Assembly: GCA_036652055.1 (NCBI GenBank)
Contig: JAVVWP010000008.1
Coordinates: 4,312 to 68,311 of the forward strand
Direction: 5' to 3'
DNA length: 64,000 nt
Source of the DNA: Fimenecus sp036652055
Lineage (GTDB): Bacteria; Bacillota; Clostridia; Oscillospirales; Acutalibacteraceae
Below the pieces are notes generated by a model. That model was not told where the DNA came from, searched no databases, and was given only the letters and a program-made list of their open reading frames with translations. How positions within the stretch are numbered: the stretch's first letter is position 1; every line of letters begins with the position of its first letter. Both the position numbers and the translations under genes were made by a program. Positions 53,096 to 61,495 of the stretch are shown here, piece after piece.

Positions 53096-53860
53096 TTAAT
53101 TTATTCTAATTATTCTATCGAAACTTAATTCTCCTATTTTTTTTACACAGCTTAATTCATAAAGAGCTGCTGCAAACTTAAATTCATCTATATTTGGTGG
53201 CATTATTTCTCTGTACTCATTTGGCAGAGTTATGCCCTCGCCTTTTACTCTTATTGATTGTTGCTTTTTATATTTTATTGCAATACATTCACTATAAATA
53301 TTGTTTTCATTTTTAAATGGAGATATTATAAAATCACAGTCATCAAGCATCTTTTCGCTTTGTGTTATTATAATAGGTAGCCCAAAGTCTTCTAAAATGT
53401 CTGCGGCAGCTTTTTCATATTTTCCTGGGGAATTTGTTATAATTTTCAAAATTGAAGTCATAGGCACTAATTGAGAAATTTGTGAAACTAACTCGGCATT
53501 TGGATCAATAACAGCACAAATTCGCTCGCATTCTGGCTTTTCGCATTTTGATATTAATTGTTTTCCCGAATTAAAAAGCATTATATTGGAAAGTTTTTTA
53601 GGCTCGAATTCTTTTAAATATTTATTGTTTGGCATTTTTACATTATTTTCAAGTATTATGCATTTTGCACCTATCCCTAATATGCTTGCTACTCTCGGAA
53701 AATCAAGCCCATTTTTACCATTTATAACCTCAACTATAAAAAAAGGTGCTCCTCCATTTACTGCTATTCTTGTAAGGATTGGCTCATCTTTTTTTAAGAA
53801 GCTATTAATAAATGTTTTTATTCCTTTTTCTCTTGGTAATATTTTTAATATTGTAAACAT
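53096..53860 (-). CDS. hypothetical protein
   Basis: A 254-residue protein I do not recognise, starting MFTILKILPREKGIKTF. The middle contains GAPFFIVEVINGKNGLDFPR and a section resembling a Rossmann-like alternation (ERICAVIDPNAEL; ILKIITNSPGKYEKAA; GLPIIITQSEK). There is no signal peptide or membrane segment. I chose the ATG at 53860, six bases after GGGGTG. That ribosome binding site lies in the 3' arm of a hairpin. The gene follows the ctpB-like protease with a gap of about 50 bases, so it may be read with the ftsE-ftsX-M23 cluster. Confidence 0.6.
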   Translation of the reverse strand: MFTILKILPREKGIKTFINSFLKKDEPILTRIAVNGGAPFFIVEVINGKNGLDFPRVASILGIGAKCIILENNVKMPNNKYLKEFEPKKLSNIMLFNSGKQLISKCEKPECERICAVIDPNAELVSQISQLVPMTSILKIITNSPGKYEKAAADILEDFGLPIIITQSEKMLDDCDFIISPFKNENNIYSECIAIKYKKQQSIRVKGEGITLPNEYREIMPPNIDEFKFAAALYELSCVKKIGELSFDRIIRIN

Positions 53861-53863
53861 AAA

Positions 53864-53901
53864 TAGCACCCCACATACTTAAATGTATGCGAGGTGCTAT
53901 G
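53864..53901 (-). promoter_or_regulatory. hairpin containing the Shine-Dalgarno site
   Basis: On the minus strand ATAGCACC-TC-GCATAC pairs with GTATG-TG-GGGTGCTAT across a short loop. The GGGGTG that serves the ATG at 53860 lies in the 3' arm and would be hidden when folded. The hairpin could instead be a weak terminator for the protease gene; it lacks a T-run. Confidence 0.5.
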
Positions 53902-53913
53902 TGTTTATGAATT

Positions 53914-55128
53914 TTAGCCGTTATTATTATTTCCACTTAAAACAGTATTGGCTTTTTGGTATTGAGCATCGTCAGCCAGTGGCAATAATGCAAGCTTATT
54001 GTTTTGTTCTTTTGTCAAAACAACCTCTTCGTTAGGATTTAGCCCAACAGTATTGTATGATGCACTCGTATAAGGCTTAATTTCGGCAACTGTGAGCATT
54101 ATAGCACTTCCGTCGCTTAGTCTGAATGCTTGTTGCATTGTTCCGTTACCAGCTGTCTTTTCGCCTATTAGGCGAGCTTTTCCGAAATCTCTAAGGTCAC
54201 AGGAAAAAAGCTCGGCAGCACCTGAAGTATTTCCATTTATCAAAACCGCCATAGGAACATTCACACTGTCTGCATCTGAAGTAAAAGTTTCTATTGGTTT
54301 GCCTGCTTTATCAACTGCTGTTGCAATGGCTTTTGTTCCCTCGCTTGCCACTGGAACTAACACATCAATCGCTTTAGCTGCATTTTCTATTGAACCACTC
54401 GCATTATTTCTAACATCAAAAATCAAGCTTGCAGCTCCCTGCTTTGTCAGGGCTTTTACTGCGTTGTCAAGTTGAGATGCTGTTGTTGAATAAAAATCCG
54501 TTATTTTTATATATCCAACCGTTCCATTTAGTGAATGATAAACGGTCTGCGCAGTGTAGCCTTTAACTACATTGACTGTTGCTTCAACATTATCACGCTG
54601 ATAAGTAATTGCGACCGTGGAAAGCTTTTCACCCGTCAACTTTTTAGTGAGAGCCTCATAATTATAAGCGGTAACCTTTTCATTATCGATTGCGGTTATT
54701 TTGTCGCCCTTTTGAAGCCCGCTTAAATGAGCAGGAGAATTTTCAGAAACCTCCGCAACATAAATAGCTGTATCTTCTGTGTTGAAAACAGAAATGATGC
54801 CAATTCCGATTTTTTGACCGTTCATTTCATTCTGATAAGTTTCAAACTCTTTAGCTGTCATATAATAGCTAAATCTATCGCCAAGTCCTTTAGTATAACC
54901 TTGTGACAAGTCAGAGTTTAAAAGGTTTTTATTGATTTCGCCATAATAATTAGTTCTGACAACATCATCAATTTCTGACAAAAACGAATACATTTGAGTT
55001 CTGTTTGGAAGGTCTTTAATCAGAGAATTATAAGTTCTCATTGAAAGGGACATTGTTATTGCCGCTGTTGCTGTTATTGACAAAAAAATCAGAGCGAGGG
55101 TAAGTCCCAATGATATTTTTTTATTCAT
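53914..55128 (-). CDS. S41 family C-terminal processing protease (CtpB-like)
   Basis: A 404-residue extracytoplasmic serine protease. An N-terminal membrane segment (about residues 5-26) precedes a helical part, a PDZ domain (SPAHLSGLQKGDKITAIDNE, about residues 127-146) and the protease core. The catalytic Ser is in INGNTSGAAELFS near residue 301 and the Lys in IGEKTAGNG near residue 322. Layout and the cell-wall neighbours fit the CtpA/CtpB group, which in spore formers signals across membranes. It follows the M23 gene by 30 bases and is likely in one operon with ftsE-ftsX. Confidence 0.88.
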   Translation of the reverse strand: MNKKISLGLTLALIFLSITATAAITMSLSMRTYNSLIKDLPNRTQMYSFLSEIDDVVRTNYYGEINKNLLNSDLSQGYTKGLGDRFSYYMTAKEFETYQNEMNGQKIGIGIISVFNTEDTAIYVAEVSENSPAHLSGLQKGDKITAIDNEKVTAYNYEALTKKLTGEKLSTVAITYQRDNVEATVNVVKGYTAQTVYHSLNGTVGYIKITDFYSTTASQLDNAVKALTKQGAASLIFDVRNNASGSIENAAKAIDVLVPVASEGTKAIATAVDKAGKPIETFTSDADSVNVPMAVLINGNTSGAAELFSCDLRDFGKARLIGEKTAGNGTMQQAFRLSDGSAIMLTVAEIKPYTSASYNTVGLNPNEEVVLTKEQNNKLALLPLADDAQYQKANTVLSGNNNNG

Positions 55129-55158
55129 AACACACTCTCGCTTTCATAATTTTTCGTT

Positions 55159-56454
55159 TTATGGTAAATAATTAACAGGATTGACAACATTGCCATTTAT
55201 TGCAACTTCAAAATGTAAATGTGAACCTGCATAAGGATTTGATGAGGTTGGACCAGGAATAACATTACCTGTGTTTCCTGCAACTGCTATTTGCTGACCT
55301 TGTGAAACTTTTTGACCAGTTGAAACATTAAGGCTAAGTGCATGAGCATATTTTGTTGTAACACCATTTCCATGGTCAATCATTACATAGTTTCCATAGC
55401 TTGAGTTTCCTCTTATTGCTTTTATAACAGTTCCTGAGGCTGCAGCATATATAGGTTTGCCATAGGTTAAGCCACTTATACACAAATCTATTCCGAGATG
55501 CCCTCGCCCACCGCCAAAGCCTGAAGATATGTATGTGTTTCCCTGAAGTGGGGAAATCATTCCTTTGCTTGAAACCTTAAAGCCGTGATTTTCATCACTC
55601 GGTGCAAGCGAGCCATCGCCCGTAGAACCTGAGTCTTTATCTTTTTCAAACTGAATTCTTTCTTCTTCTTCGATTTTTGCAATTATTCTTTCAAATTCTG
55701 CTGAACTGCGGTTTAACTTTTCAATGGCACTATTTTTATTGTACACATTTTGCTGCATATCATTTTGTTTTCTATCAAGAACATCATAGGTTGACTGCAC
55801 CTCGCTGCGACTTTTAACAATTTCAGCTTTTTCTTTTTCAACCTGTATTTTTTTATCATCTAAATCAGCTTTTTTAGCAGTAAGTTCATCATTCATCTTT
55901 TTAAGCTCTGCTATTTTTTCTTGAAGTCCTTTTACAAGACCAGTATCATATTTTGAAACGCTGCTTACAAGCTCTAATCTTGTTAAAAACCCTTCAAAAT
56001 CAGTTGAACTGAGCAAAACCTCAAGTGTTGAAGTTTCGCCTGCCATATATGCTGCTCTAAGGCGGTCTTTAAGAATATCATATGTTTTATTGATTGTAAT
56101 ATTTTGCTCTTCAATTTGCTTATTAGTCGAAACAATTTCAGCGGTTATTGAAGTTATTTCAATTTCTTTTTCCTTAATTAAAGCATCTTTTTCTGAAATT
56201 TGCTTGTTGAGTACTTCTATTTTTTCGTTGTAAACATTTAACTGAGCTTGCAGGGTATCAATTTGGTCTTGCAGGGCATCTATTGATTCCTTGCTTGAAT
56301 TAATATTAGAATTGTTTTTATCAATCTTTTTTTCTAACGCATCAATTTCCTGCTGAAAATTTCGTTCTGCACTTACTGGAAAGGTTGCGATTGAAAATAA
56401 AACAGCAATCATCATAAATAATGAAATTAATCTTATTGTTTTAAGTTTAGTCAT
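55159..56454 (-). CDS. M23 family murein hydrolase with coiled coil (EnvC-like)
   Basis: A 431-residue secreted protein. After a signal peptide (about residues 1-30, ending FPVSAER), a long coiled coil (about residues 35-265) is followed by the M23 endopeptidase domain. Zinc ligands are in GRGHLGIDLC and GSHLHFEVAING near the C-terminus. EnvC-type coiled-coil proteins are recruited by FtsX to activate or perform septal peptidoglycan cleavage; here the M23 residues are intact, so it may be an active hydrolase. I chose the ATG at 56454 overlapping the end of ftsX, over a GTG at 56466. Confidence 0.88.
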   Translation of the reverse strand: MTKLKTIRLISLFMMIAVLFSIATFPVSAERNFQQEIDALEKKIDKNNSNINSSKESIDALQDQIDTLQAQLNVYNEKIEVLNKQISEKDALIKEKEIEITSITAEIVSTNKQIEEQNITINKTYDILKDRLRAAYMAGETSTLEVLLSSTDFEGFLTRLELVSSVSKYDTGLVKGLQEKIAELKKMNDELTAKKADLDDKKIQVEKEKAEIVKSRSEVQSTYDVLDRKQNDMQQNVYNKNSAIEKLNRSSAEFERIIAKIEEEERIQFEKDKDSGSTGDGSLAPSDENHGFKVSSKGMISPLQGNTYISSGFGGGRGHLGIDLCISGLTYGKPIYAAASGTVIKAIRGNSSYGNYVMIDHGNGVTTKYAHALSLNVSTGQKVSQGQQIAVAGNTGNVIPGPTSSNPYAGSHLHFEVAINGNVVNPVNYLP

Positions 56455-57361
56455 TTGTAACAACACTCCCTTGTTCTTTAAGATACTTACCCATTGAAAT
56501 AAGACTCCCGAACCCTCCTGTGAAAACTCCTATTCCTATAAATACCGCAAGAATATTCCAAATGTAATCAGTAAATGGAACTAAAGTGAAATTCATAACC
56601 TGTATTATACTTCCGAAGGCTAAAACTGCTAATTCATATAACCCCCAAAGTATTCCAAGTGACACAACACCTGCAATTATGCCTAAAAGCACGCCCTCAA
56701 TGAGGAAAGGCCAGCGTATAAACCAGTTAGTCGCCCCTACGGCTTTCATAATGCTGATTTCAAGCTTTCTGCTGAACATTGTAATTCGAATTGTGTTTGA
56801 AATTATAAACAGTGCAACTAAAAACAACATTCCAACAAGCCCTAAGCTAACAATAGTTATTGCTTGCCTTATTGTAACGAGCTTGCTTGCAAGGTCACTA
56901 TTTTCACGAACATTTTCAACCTTTGGCAGTGATTTTAACTGATTTGTTGTTTCTGCGAATTTATTTAAGTCTTTGATTGTAACTTTATAAGCATCAGGAA
57001 GTGGGCTTTCTGTAAATCCACTGAAAAGTGCATTGTCAGCACCCATTGCTTCAATCTGCTCTTTAAAAGCATCTTCTTTTGGTACGAACTCACAAACATC
57101 TATATTTTCAAGCTGTTTGATTTTTATTCCTACATCGCTTGTTTCAAGGTCAGTCGCATCATCTTTTATGTAAACCATAACAACATTTTGTGACTGAACA
57201 ATGTCAAGCAATGAATTAATATTAAAATAAAGCATTGTTCCTGCACCGATAATTACAAGACACGCCATCAAAACTGTGATTGATGCAAGTGACATTAATC
57301 GATTAACCCAGACATTTCTAAATCCCTCTTTGGTTAAATATTTAAGGCTCATTCCTTTCAT
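56447..57361 (-). CDS. ftsX: cell division protein FtsX
   Basis: A 304-residue membrane protein. Four membrane segments (first about residues 20-45; the rest about residues 170-295) surround an extracytoplasmic loop (about residues 46-170). With FtsE it forms an ABC-like complex that controls peptidoglycan hydrolases across the membrane; it does not pump a known substrate. The start overlaps the ftsE stop as ATGA, with GGAGGTG as ribosome binding site, and its end overlaps the M23 gene. Confidence 0.93.
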   Translation of the reverse strand: MKGMSLKYLTKEGFRNVWVNRLMSLASITVLMACLVIIGAGTMLYFNINSLLDIVQSQNVVMVYIKDDATDLETSDVGIKIKQLENIDVCEFVPKEDAFKEQIEAMGADNALFSGFTESPLPDAYKVTIKDLNKFAETTNQLKSLPKVENVRENSDLASKLVTIRQAITIVSLGLVGMLFLVALFIISNTIRITMFSRKLEISIMKAVGATNWFIRWPFLIEGVLLGIIAGVVSLGILWGLYELAVLAFGSIIQVMNFTLVPFTDYIWNILAVFIGIGVFTGGFGSLISMGKYLKEQGSVVTND

Positions 57362-58338
57362 TTCTTTTCACCTCCGACAATACTATCGAGGTTATCAAGA
57401 TACATAGAATAGTCTATATCGTCTTCAGCACCCTCATCGGATTCTATGCCATAATTTCTCATAAATTCTTCTAATTCGGTATCACTGTTTGGTTGCGCAT
57501 AATATGAAGTTTGCTTTGGAATAATTTCAGCCTCTTCAACCACAGGTGCTGGAATAACAGGTGGCAAAGGTGCTTTTTCAGTATTTTTGCCTATTAAAGG
57601 CTCTACTTCTTTTTTAACTATTGAAGTTGGAAATTTAGTTTCTATTTTTGAATAGTCATCAGGAAGTGAACTTGTATCACGACTATCTGAAACGACAGCC
57701 CCCTGCTCTATTGTTATAACTCTATGTTGAAAATGACGCACTAAATTATGTTCATGCGTTACCATAACAACTGTTGTTCCGTTAGCATTAATGTGATTAA
57801 GCAAATCAACAATTTCATAAGACATTTCAGGATCAATATTACCTGTTGGCTCATCTGCAATGATAATTCCTGCATTATTGACAAGAGCCCGTGCAAGGGC
57901 AACTCTTTGTTGCTCACCGCCAGAAAGCTGCGTAGGCAAATGACGAGCCTTTGAAGTTAAACCAACAAGGCTTAAAATATAAGGAACTCTTTTTCTAATC
58001 TCTTTTTCTTTTGTGCCTATAACCCGCATTGCAAAGGCAACATTATCAAAAACTGACATCGTAGGAATTAGACGGAAATCTTGAAAAACTATTCCCATTG
58101 TTCTTCTAAACTTAGGAATATCCTTCTTTTTTATTTCGTTTAAATTAAAACCGTTTATGGAAACCGAGCCGCTGTTTGGCACTTGCTCACGCATTATTAT
58201 CTTCAAAAAAGTGCTTTTACCTGCACCCGAAGAACCAACGATAAAAACAAATTCCCCATCATTTATCTTTATATTAACATTTTTTAGTGCCTGGGTTCCA
58301 TTGTCATAGGTTTTTGAAACATTTTTAAATTCAATCAC
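57358..58338 (-). CDS. ftsE: cell division ATP-binding protein FtsE with long C-terminal tail
   Basis: A 326-residue ABC ATPase that drives FtsX. Walker A is GSSGAGKST (about residues 36-44), the signature LSGGEQQRVALARAL (about residues 138-152), and Walker B IIIADEPTGNIDP. Typical FtsE ends near residue 228. Here about 100 residues follow: a Pro-rich stretch (KAPLPPVIPAPVVEE) and an acidic end (EEFMRNYGIESDEGAEDDID), which could be a docking tail for a division or wall partner. It heads the operon, with a promoter at 58424-58452. Confidence 0.92.
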   Translation of the reverse strand: MIEFKNVSKTYDNGTQALKNVNIKINDGEFVFIVGSSGAGKSTFLKIIMREQVPNSGSVSINGFNLNEIKKKDIPKFRRTMGIVFQDFRLIPTMSVFDNVAFAMRVIGTKEKEIRKRVPYILSLVGLTSKARHLPTQLSGGEQQRVALARALVNNAGIIIADEPTGNIDPEMSYEIVDLLNHINANGTTVVMVTHEHNLVRHFQHRVITIEQGAVVSDSRDTSSLPDDYSKIETKFPTSIVKKEVEPLIGKNTEKAPLPPVIPAPVVEEAEIIPKQTSYYAQPNSDTELEEFMRNYGIESDEGAEDDIDYSMYLDNLDSIVGGEKK

Positions 58339-58379
58339 TTGACAATACCTCTATTTTCACATTTTTACATCCAAAATTA

Positions 58380-58424
58380 TTAAAGCGGTTTAAAACTCAT
58401 ATTTCAAAGTTTAAACCGCTTTAA
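58380..58424. promoter_or_regulatory. perfect 15-bp palindrome next to the ftsE -10 box
   Basis: TTAAAGCGGTTTAAA (58380-58394) and its exact complement (58410-58424) flank a 15-base centre. The right arm ends in the ftsE TATAAT (58429-58424, minus strand), so the predicted start of transcription lies inside the repeat. An operator is more likely than a terminator, because no T-run follows on the minus strand. Confidence 0.6.
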
Positions 58425-58452
58425 TTATATCACAAAGCGGTCATTTTGTAAT
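58424..58452 (-). promoter_or_regulatory. sigma-A promoter of the ftsE operon
   Basis: TATAAT (58429-58424) with a moderate -35 match ATTACA 17 bases upstream. CCGCTTT in the spacer repeats the palindrome arm. Confidence 0.5.
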
Positions 58453-58570
58453 CGTTTTGTGCCTAATTTAATTATATTTGTTGAATTGAACAAAATTTGC
58501 TAAAATTACTATGCAATGTTTACATAGAAAATACCATATATTGTTAATAATGTAATAATTATTCCCTCTA

Positions 58571-59656
58571 TTAGTATTTTACTGGATTTGAATCGAGATA
58601 TTTTTTAACCATTAACGCAACTTTAAACACAATAGCATCGTCAAATTCTCTTAAATCAAGCCCTGTTAATTTTTTGATTTTTTCAAGTCTGTAAACAAGA
58701 GTATTTCTATGAACAAAAAGCTTTCTTGATGTTTCTGAAACATTAAGGTTATTTTCAAAGAATTTTTGTATTGTAAACAATGTTTCTTGGTCTAAGCTTT
58801 CGATTGAGCCTCTTTTAAATACTTCTTTTAAGAACATATCGCAAAGAGTTGTAGGAAGTTGATAGATTAGACGAGCTATACCGAGGTTATCATAACTTAC
58901 AATTGTTTTTTCAGTATCAAATACCTTGCCAACTTCAAGAGAAACCTGTGCCTCACGGAAAGAACGAGCAAGCTCCTTGATACCTTCAACTGTTGTTCCT
59001 ATACCAACTAAAACATGAGAATAGAACTCAACCCCAAGGCTATCAGCAATGCTACGAGCAAGCTTTTCGAGATCTTTTGTTTCAATATTAGTTTTTACTT
59101 CTTTGATGAGGGCAATATCGCTCTCATTGAGATTTATAACAAAATCTTTTGTTTTATCAGGGAAAAGGTTTTGAATTATATCAAATGCTGAAGCATCAAC
59201 ATCTTCTGTAATTCTAATTAAAATAACAACACGAGTGACCTCATTGTTAAAACGAAGCTCACGAGCCTTTAAATAAATATCACCCGGCAAAATATTGTCA
59301 AGGATAACATTTTTTATAAAGTTACCACGGTCATATTTTTCATCATAATATTGTTTTATGCTTGAAAGAGAAACAGCTAAAATATCAATGTATTTTGCCG
59401 CCATTTCATCATTCCCTGAAACAAACACAGCATATTCAGGATGCATATGCGTTCCAAAAGGCTTATAGGAATAGCCATCAACTGCAGTTGTTTCGCCTAA
59501 AGCGAATACAGCAGTCACCTCAGAAGAAAGAACCTCGCCTATTCTACCAAGTTCGCTACACGAAATAACAGTTCCACTTTCATCAATAACGCCTATTGTT
59601 CTATCAATTGCGTCAGTCATTTGATGAACAATTCCTTGGAAAAGTCTGTTTGACAT
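58571..59656 (-). CDS. PucR/CdaR-type transcriptional regulator
   Basis: A 361-residue cytosolic regulator. The N-terminus (QGIVHQMTDAIDRTIGVIDE, residues 8-27) resembles the sugar-diacid-recognition domain of CdaR. A GGDEF-related middle domain follows, and the C-terminal PucR helix-turn-helix reads VSETSRKLFVHRNTLVYRLE (about residues 305-324). Such proteins activate catabolic or stress genes; the ligand here is unknown. AGGAGG lies at good spacing before the ATG, and a hairpin lies just upstream of it. Confidence 0.82.
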   Translation of the reverse strand: MSNRLFQGIVHQMTDAIDRTIGVIDESGTVISCSELGRIGEVLSSEVTAVFALGETTAVDGYSYKPFGTHMHPEYAVFVSGNDEMAAKYIDILAVSLSSIKQYYDEKYDRGNFIKNVILDNILPGDIYLKARELRFNNEVTRVVILIRITEDVDASAFDIIQNLFPDKTKDFVINLNESDIALIKEVKTNIETKDLEKLARSIADSLGVEFYSHVLVGIGTTVEGIKELARSFREAQVSLEVGKVFDTEKTIVSYDNLGIARLIYQLPTTLCDMFLKEVFKRGSIESLDQETLFTIQKFFENNLNVSETSRKLFVHRNTLVYRLEKIKKLTGLDLREFDDAIVFKVALMVKKYLDSNPVKY

Positions 59657-59671
59657 TTCAAAAACCTCCTA

Positions 59672-59700
59672 TGATGTCACGAAATTTTTTAGGGACATCA
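59672..59700. promoter_or_regulatory. inverted repeat in the leader of the PucR-type gene
   Basis: TGATGTC (59672-59678) and GACATCA (59694-59700) flank a 15-base loop directly upstream of AGGAGG. It could be an operator for autoregulation or a leader hairpin. Confidence 0.4.
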
Positions 59701-59735
59701 ATGTTTTATACATATTTACTATTCATACACTATGT

Positions 59736-59764
59736 ATTTTACACAATCTTATCCGATTTTGCAA
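59736..59764 (-). promoter_or_regulatory. sigma-A promoter of the PucR-type gene
   Basis: TTGCAA (59764-59759) and TAAAAT (59741-59736), 17-base spacer. Confidence 0.55.
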
Positions 59765-59934
59765 GTAAAATATTTATATTTTTGAAATTTTATTTGCATT
59801 TTTCACAAAAAAAGCAATATTTTTTGTTTATTAGGTTGTTTTGGTCACTTTTTTCGACAAAGACCGCAACTTTTTTCGTTGTTCAATATAAACAAAGCTT
59901 TTTATTTTTAACCGAACAATAGCATATTTTAAGT

Positions 59935-60132
59935 CTATTTAACTGATTTTTCATCTGATGATTGATTATTTTCAGTTTCAAACCAGCTTATGCTAACTTC
60001 TGCTTGCTTATTTTCGGGAATAATATTATTTGTTTTTTTAAAGAGCAAAATTTGATTAATAAAAATTATAATTGAAAGTAATAAGAGCATTGTAACCGCT
60101 AAATTAGTTTTATTGATTTCAATCTTTTTCAT
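59935..60132 (-). CDS. small single-span membrane protein
   Basis: A 65-residue protein: a basic start (MKKIEINKTN), a hydrophobic segment (about residues 11-28), and a polar acidic tail likely outside the membrane. Its start overlaps the ATPase stop by four bases (ATGA), so it is last in the Crp-ABC operon. Not recognised. It may anchor or assist the importer; that is inference from position. Confidence 0.55.
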   Translation of the reverse strand: MKKIEINKTNLAVTMLLLLSIIIFINQILLFKKTNNIIPENKQAEVSISWFETENNQSSDEKSVK

Positions 60133-60725
60133 TGTGATTTATCCTCGTTATTACATAATTCAAGCGGTATTCCTTTAAAAGTCAAAATATTATCTGTTAG
60201 TTTTTTTGCGTCACTTTTATTATGTGTCACCAATATAATATCTCTTTTTTCTGATTTTATCACATCTATTAGTTTATCTTTAAGGCTTTCATCAATTCCC
60301 TTAAAAGGTTCATCAAGAATAATTAAATCACTACTAAAATTTAATGCCCTTGCAAGAGCAACACGCCTTTGCATTCCACCACTTAACTCATTTGGCTTTG
60401 TGTTAAAATCATTTTCAAGCCCTAAAAGCGACAAATATTTTTTAGCTGTATCTTCACTTCCTACAAGCTTAACATTTTCAAAAGCATTAAGCCACGGTAA
60501 AAGCCTATCTTCTTGAAACATAAATGATATTTTTGTTGGATGTTTTGTAATTTTGCCACTATCGGGTTTTTCTATGCCTGCAATCAATCTTAAAAGCGTA
60601 GTTTTTCCACACCCCGACTCCCCCATTACTGCAATGGTTTTATCAATTTTTAGCGTTAAAGAAAAATCTTTAATAACTATTTTTTCTTTATAACTTTTAT
60701 TTAGATTTTCGATTTTGATTTCCAT
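60129..60725 (-). CDS. ABC transporter ATP-binding protein (SsuB/TauB-like)
   Basis: A 198-residue, short ABC ATPase. Walker A is GESGCGKTT (about residues 35-43), the signature LSGGMQRRVALARAL (about residues 114-128), Walker B LIILDEPFKGID, and H-loop LVTHNKSDA. The sequence resembles the nitrate/sulfonate/taurine group. It is shorter than the usual 240-260 residues, ending soon after the H-loop region, but keeps every nucleotide-binding motif. It lies 11 bases after the permease gene. Confidence 0.85.
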   Translation of the reverse strand: MEIKIENLNKSYKEKIVIKDFSLTLKIDKTIAVMGESGCGKTTLLRLIAGIEKPDSGKITKHPTKISFMFQEDRLLPWLNAFENVKLVGSEDTAKKYLSLLGLENDFNTKPNELSGGMQRRVALARALNFSSDLIILDEPFKGIDESLKDKLIDVIKSEKRDIILVTHNKSDAKKLTDNILTFKGIPLELCNNEDKSQ

Positions 60726-60736
60726 AGCAGCCTCCT

Positions 60737-61495
60737 CTATTTACTTTTAAATATCTTGTTTATTGAAAACACTACAATTTTTTCAAGTATCATACTAAGA
60801 ATTATTACCGCAACCGTCCACGCAAAAAGGTCAACAGTTTCGATATATATTTTTGCATTATAAAGCTCACTACCTATTGTATTTTGAGGTGTACTTAGCA
60901 CCTCTGCTGCTATTCCTGACTTCCACGCAAAGCCAAGACCAGTTGTTGCAGCCGACAAAAAGCTTGGAAGAATACTTGGAATATATATTTTTGAAACAAT
61001 TTTAGATTTAGGAATTTTATAGGATTTTGCCATTTCAAGTAATTTGTAATCAGTTTCTTTTATTGCCGATGACACATTTGCCCAAACTATCGGAAGCACC
61101 ATCAAAAATGATATGAAAATCGGCACACTTTGTTTTGTCATCCAAATAAGTGCTAATATAATAAATGAAGCAACCGGCGTTGATTTTATCACACTTATTG
61201 CAGGTTTAAATATATCATAAATAATTTTTGACGATGAAGTTAGTGCAGCTAATAAAACTCCAGAAATTATTGCAAGAACATATCCCTCTAATATTGCAAA
61301 AAGGGAATTAAAAGTTTTAAGCCAAAAGCTCTTTTCTGATGCCATTTCAAAAAGCCTTGAAAATACAGATAAGGGGGATGCTATAAGCACCTCCCTATTG
61401 ACTATCATATATATAATTTGCCACACGCAAAGCCAGACGAGCGCTCCGAAAAGCACTCGCAATGCTTTGATTAATAATTCTTTTTTATGCTCCAT
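60737..61495 (-). CDS. ABC transporter permease (SsuC/TauC-like)
   Basis: A 252-residue membrane protein with about six hydrophobic segments. The coupling motif lies near residues 165-185: LLEMAKSYKIPKSKIVSKIYIP followed by PSILPSFLSA. This matches BPD_transp_1 permeases of nitrate/sulfonate/taurine importers. I chose the ATG at 61495, within the end of the substrate-binding gene; an upstream in-frame start would add 17 residues inside that gene. It acts with the neighbouring ATPase and lipoprotein. Confidence 0.85.
   Translation of the reverse strand: MEHKKELLIKALRVLFGALVWLCVWQIIYMIVNREVLIASPLSVFSRLFEMASEKSFWLKTFNSLFAILEGYVLAIISGVLLAALTSSSKIIYDIFKPAISVIKSTPVASFIILALIWMTKQSVPIFISFLMVLPIVWANVSSAIKETDYKLLEMAKSYKIPKSKIVSKIYIPSILPSFLSAATTGLGFAWKSGIAAEVLSTPQNTIGSELYNAKIYIETVDLFAWTVAVIILSMILEKIVVFSINKIFKSK

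Noticed and set aside
59820..59934. TTGTTC/GAACAA inverted repeat after the small membrane protein gene
   Set aside because: Only six paired bases around a loop of about 30; too weak to call a terminator or operator.
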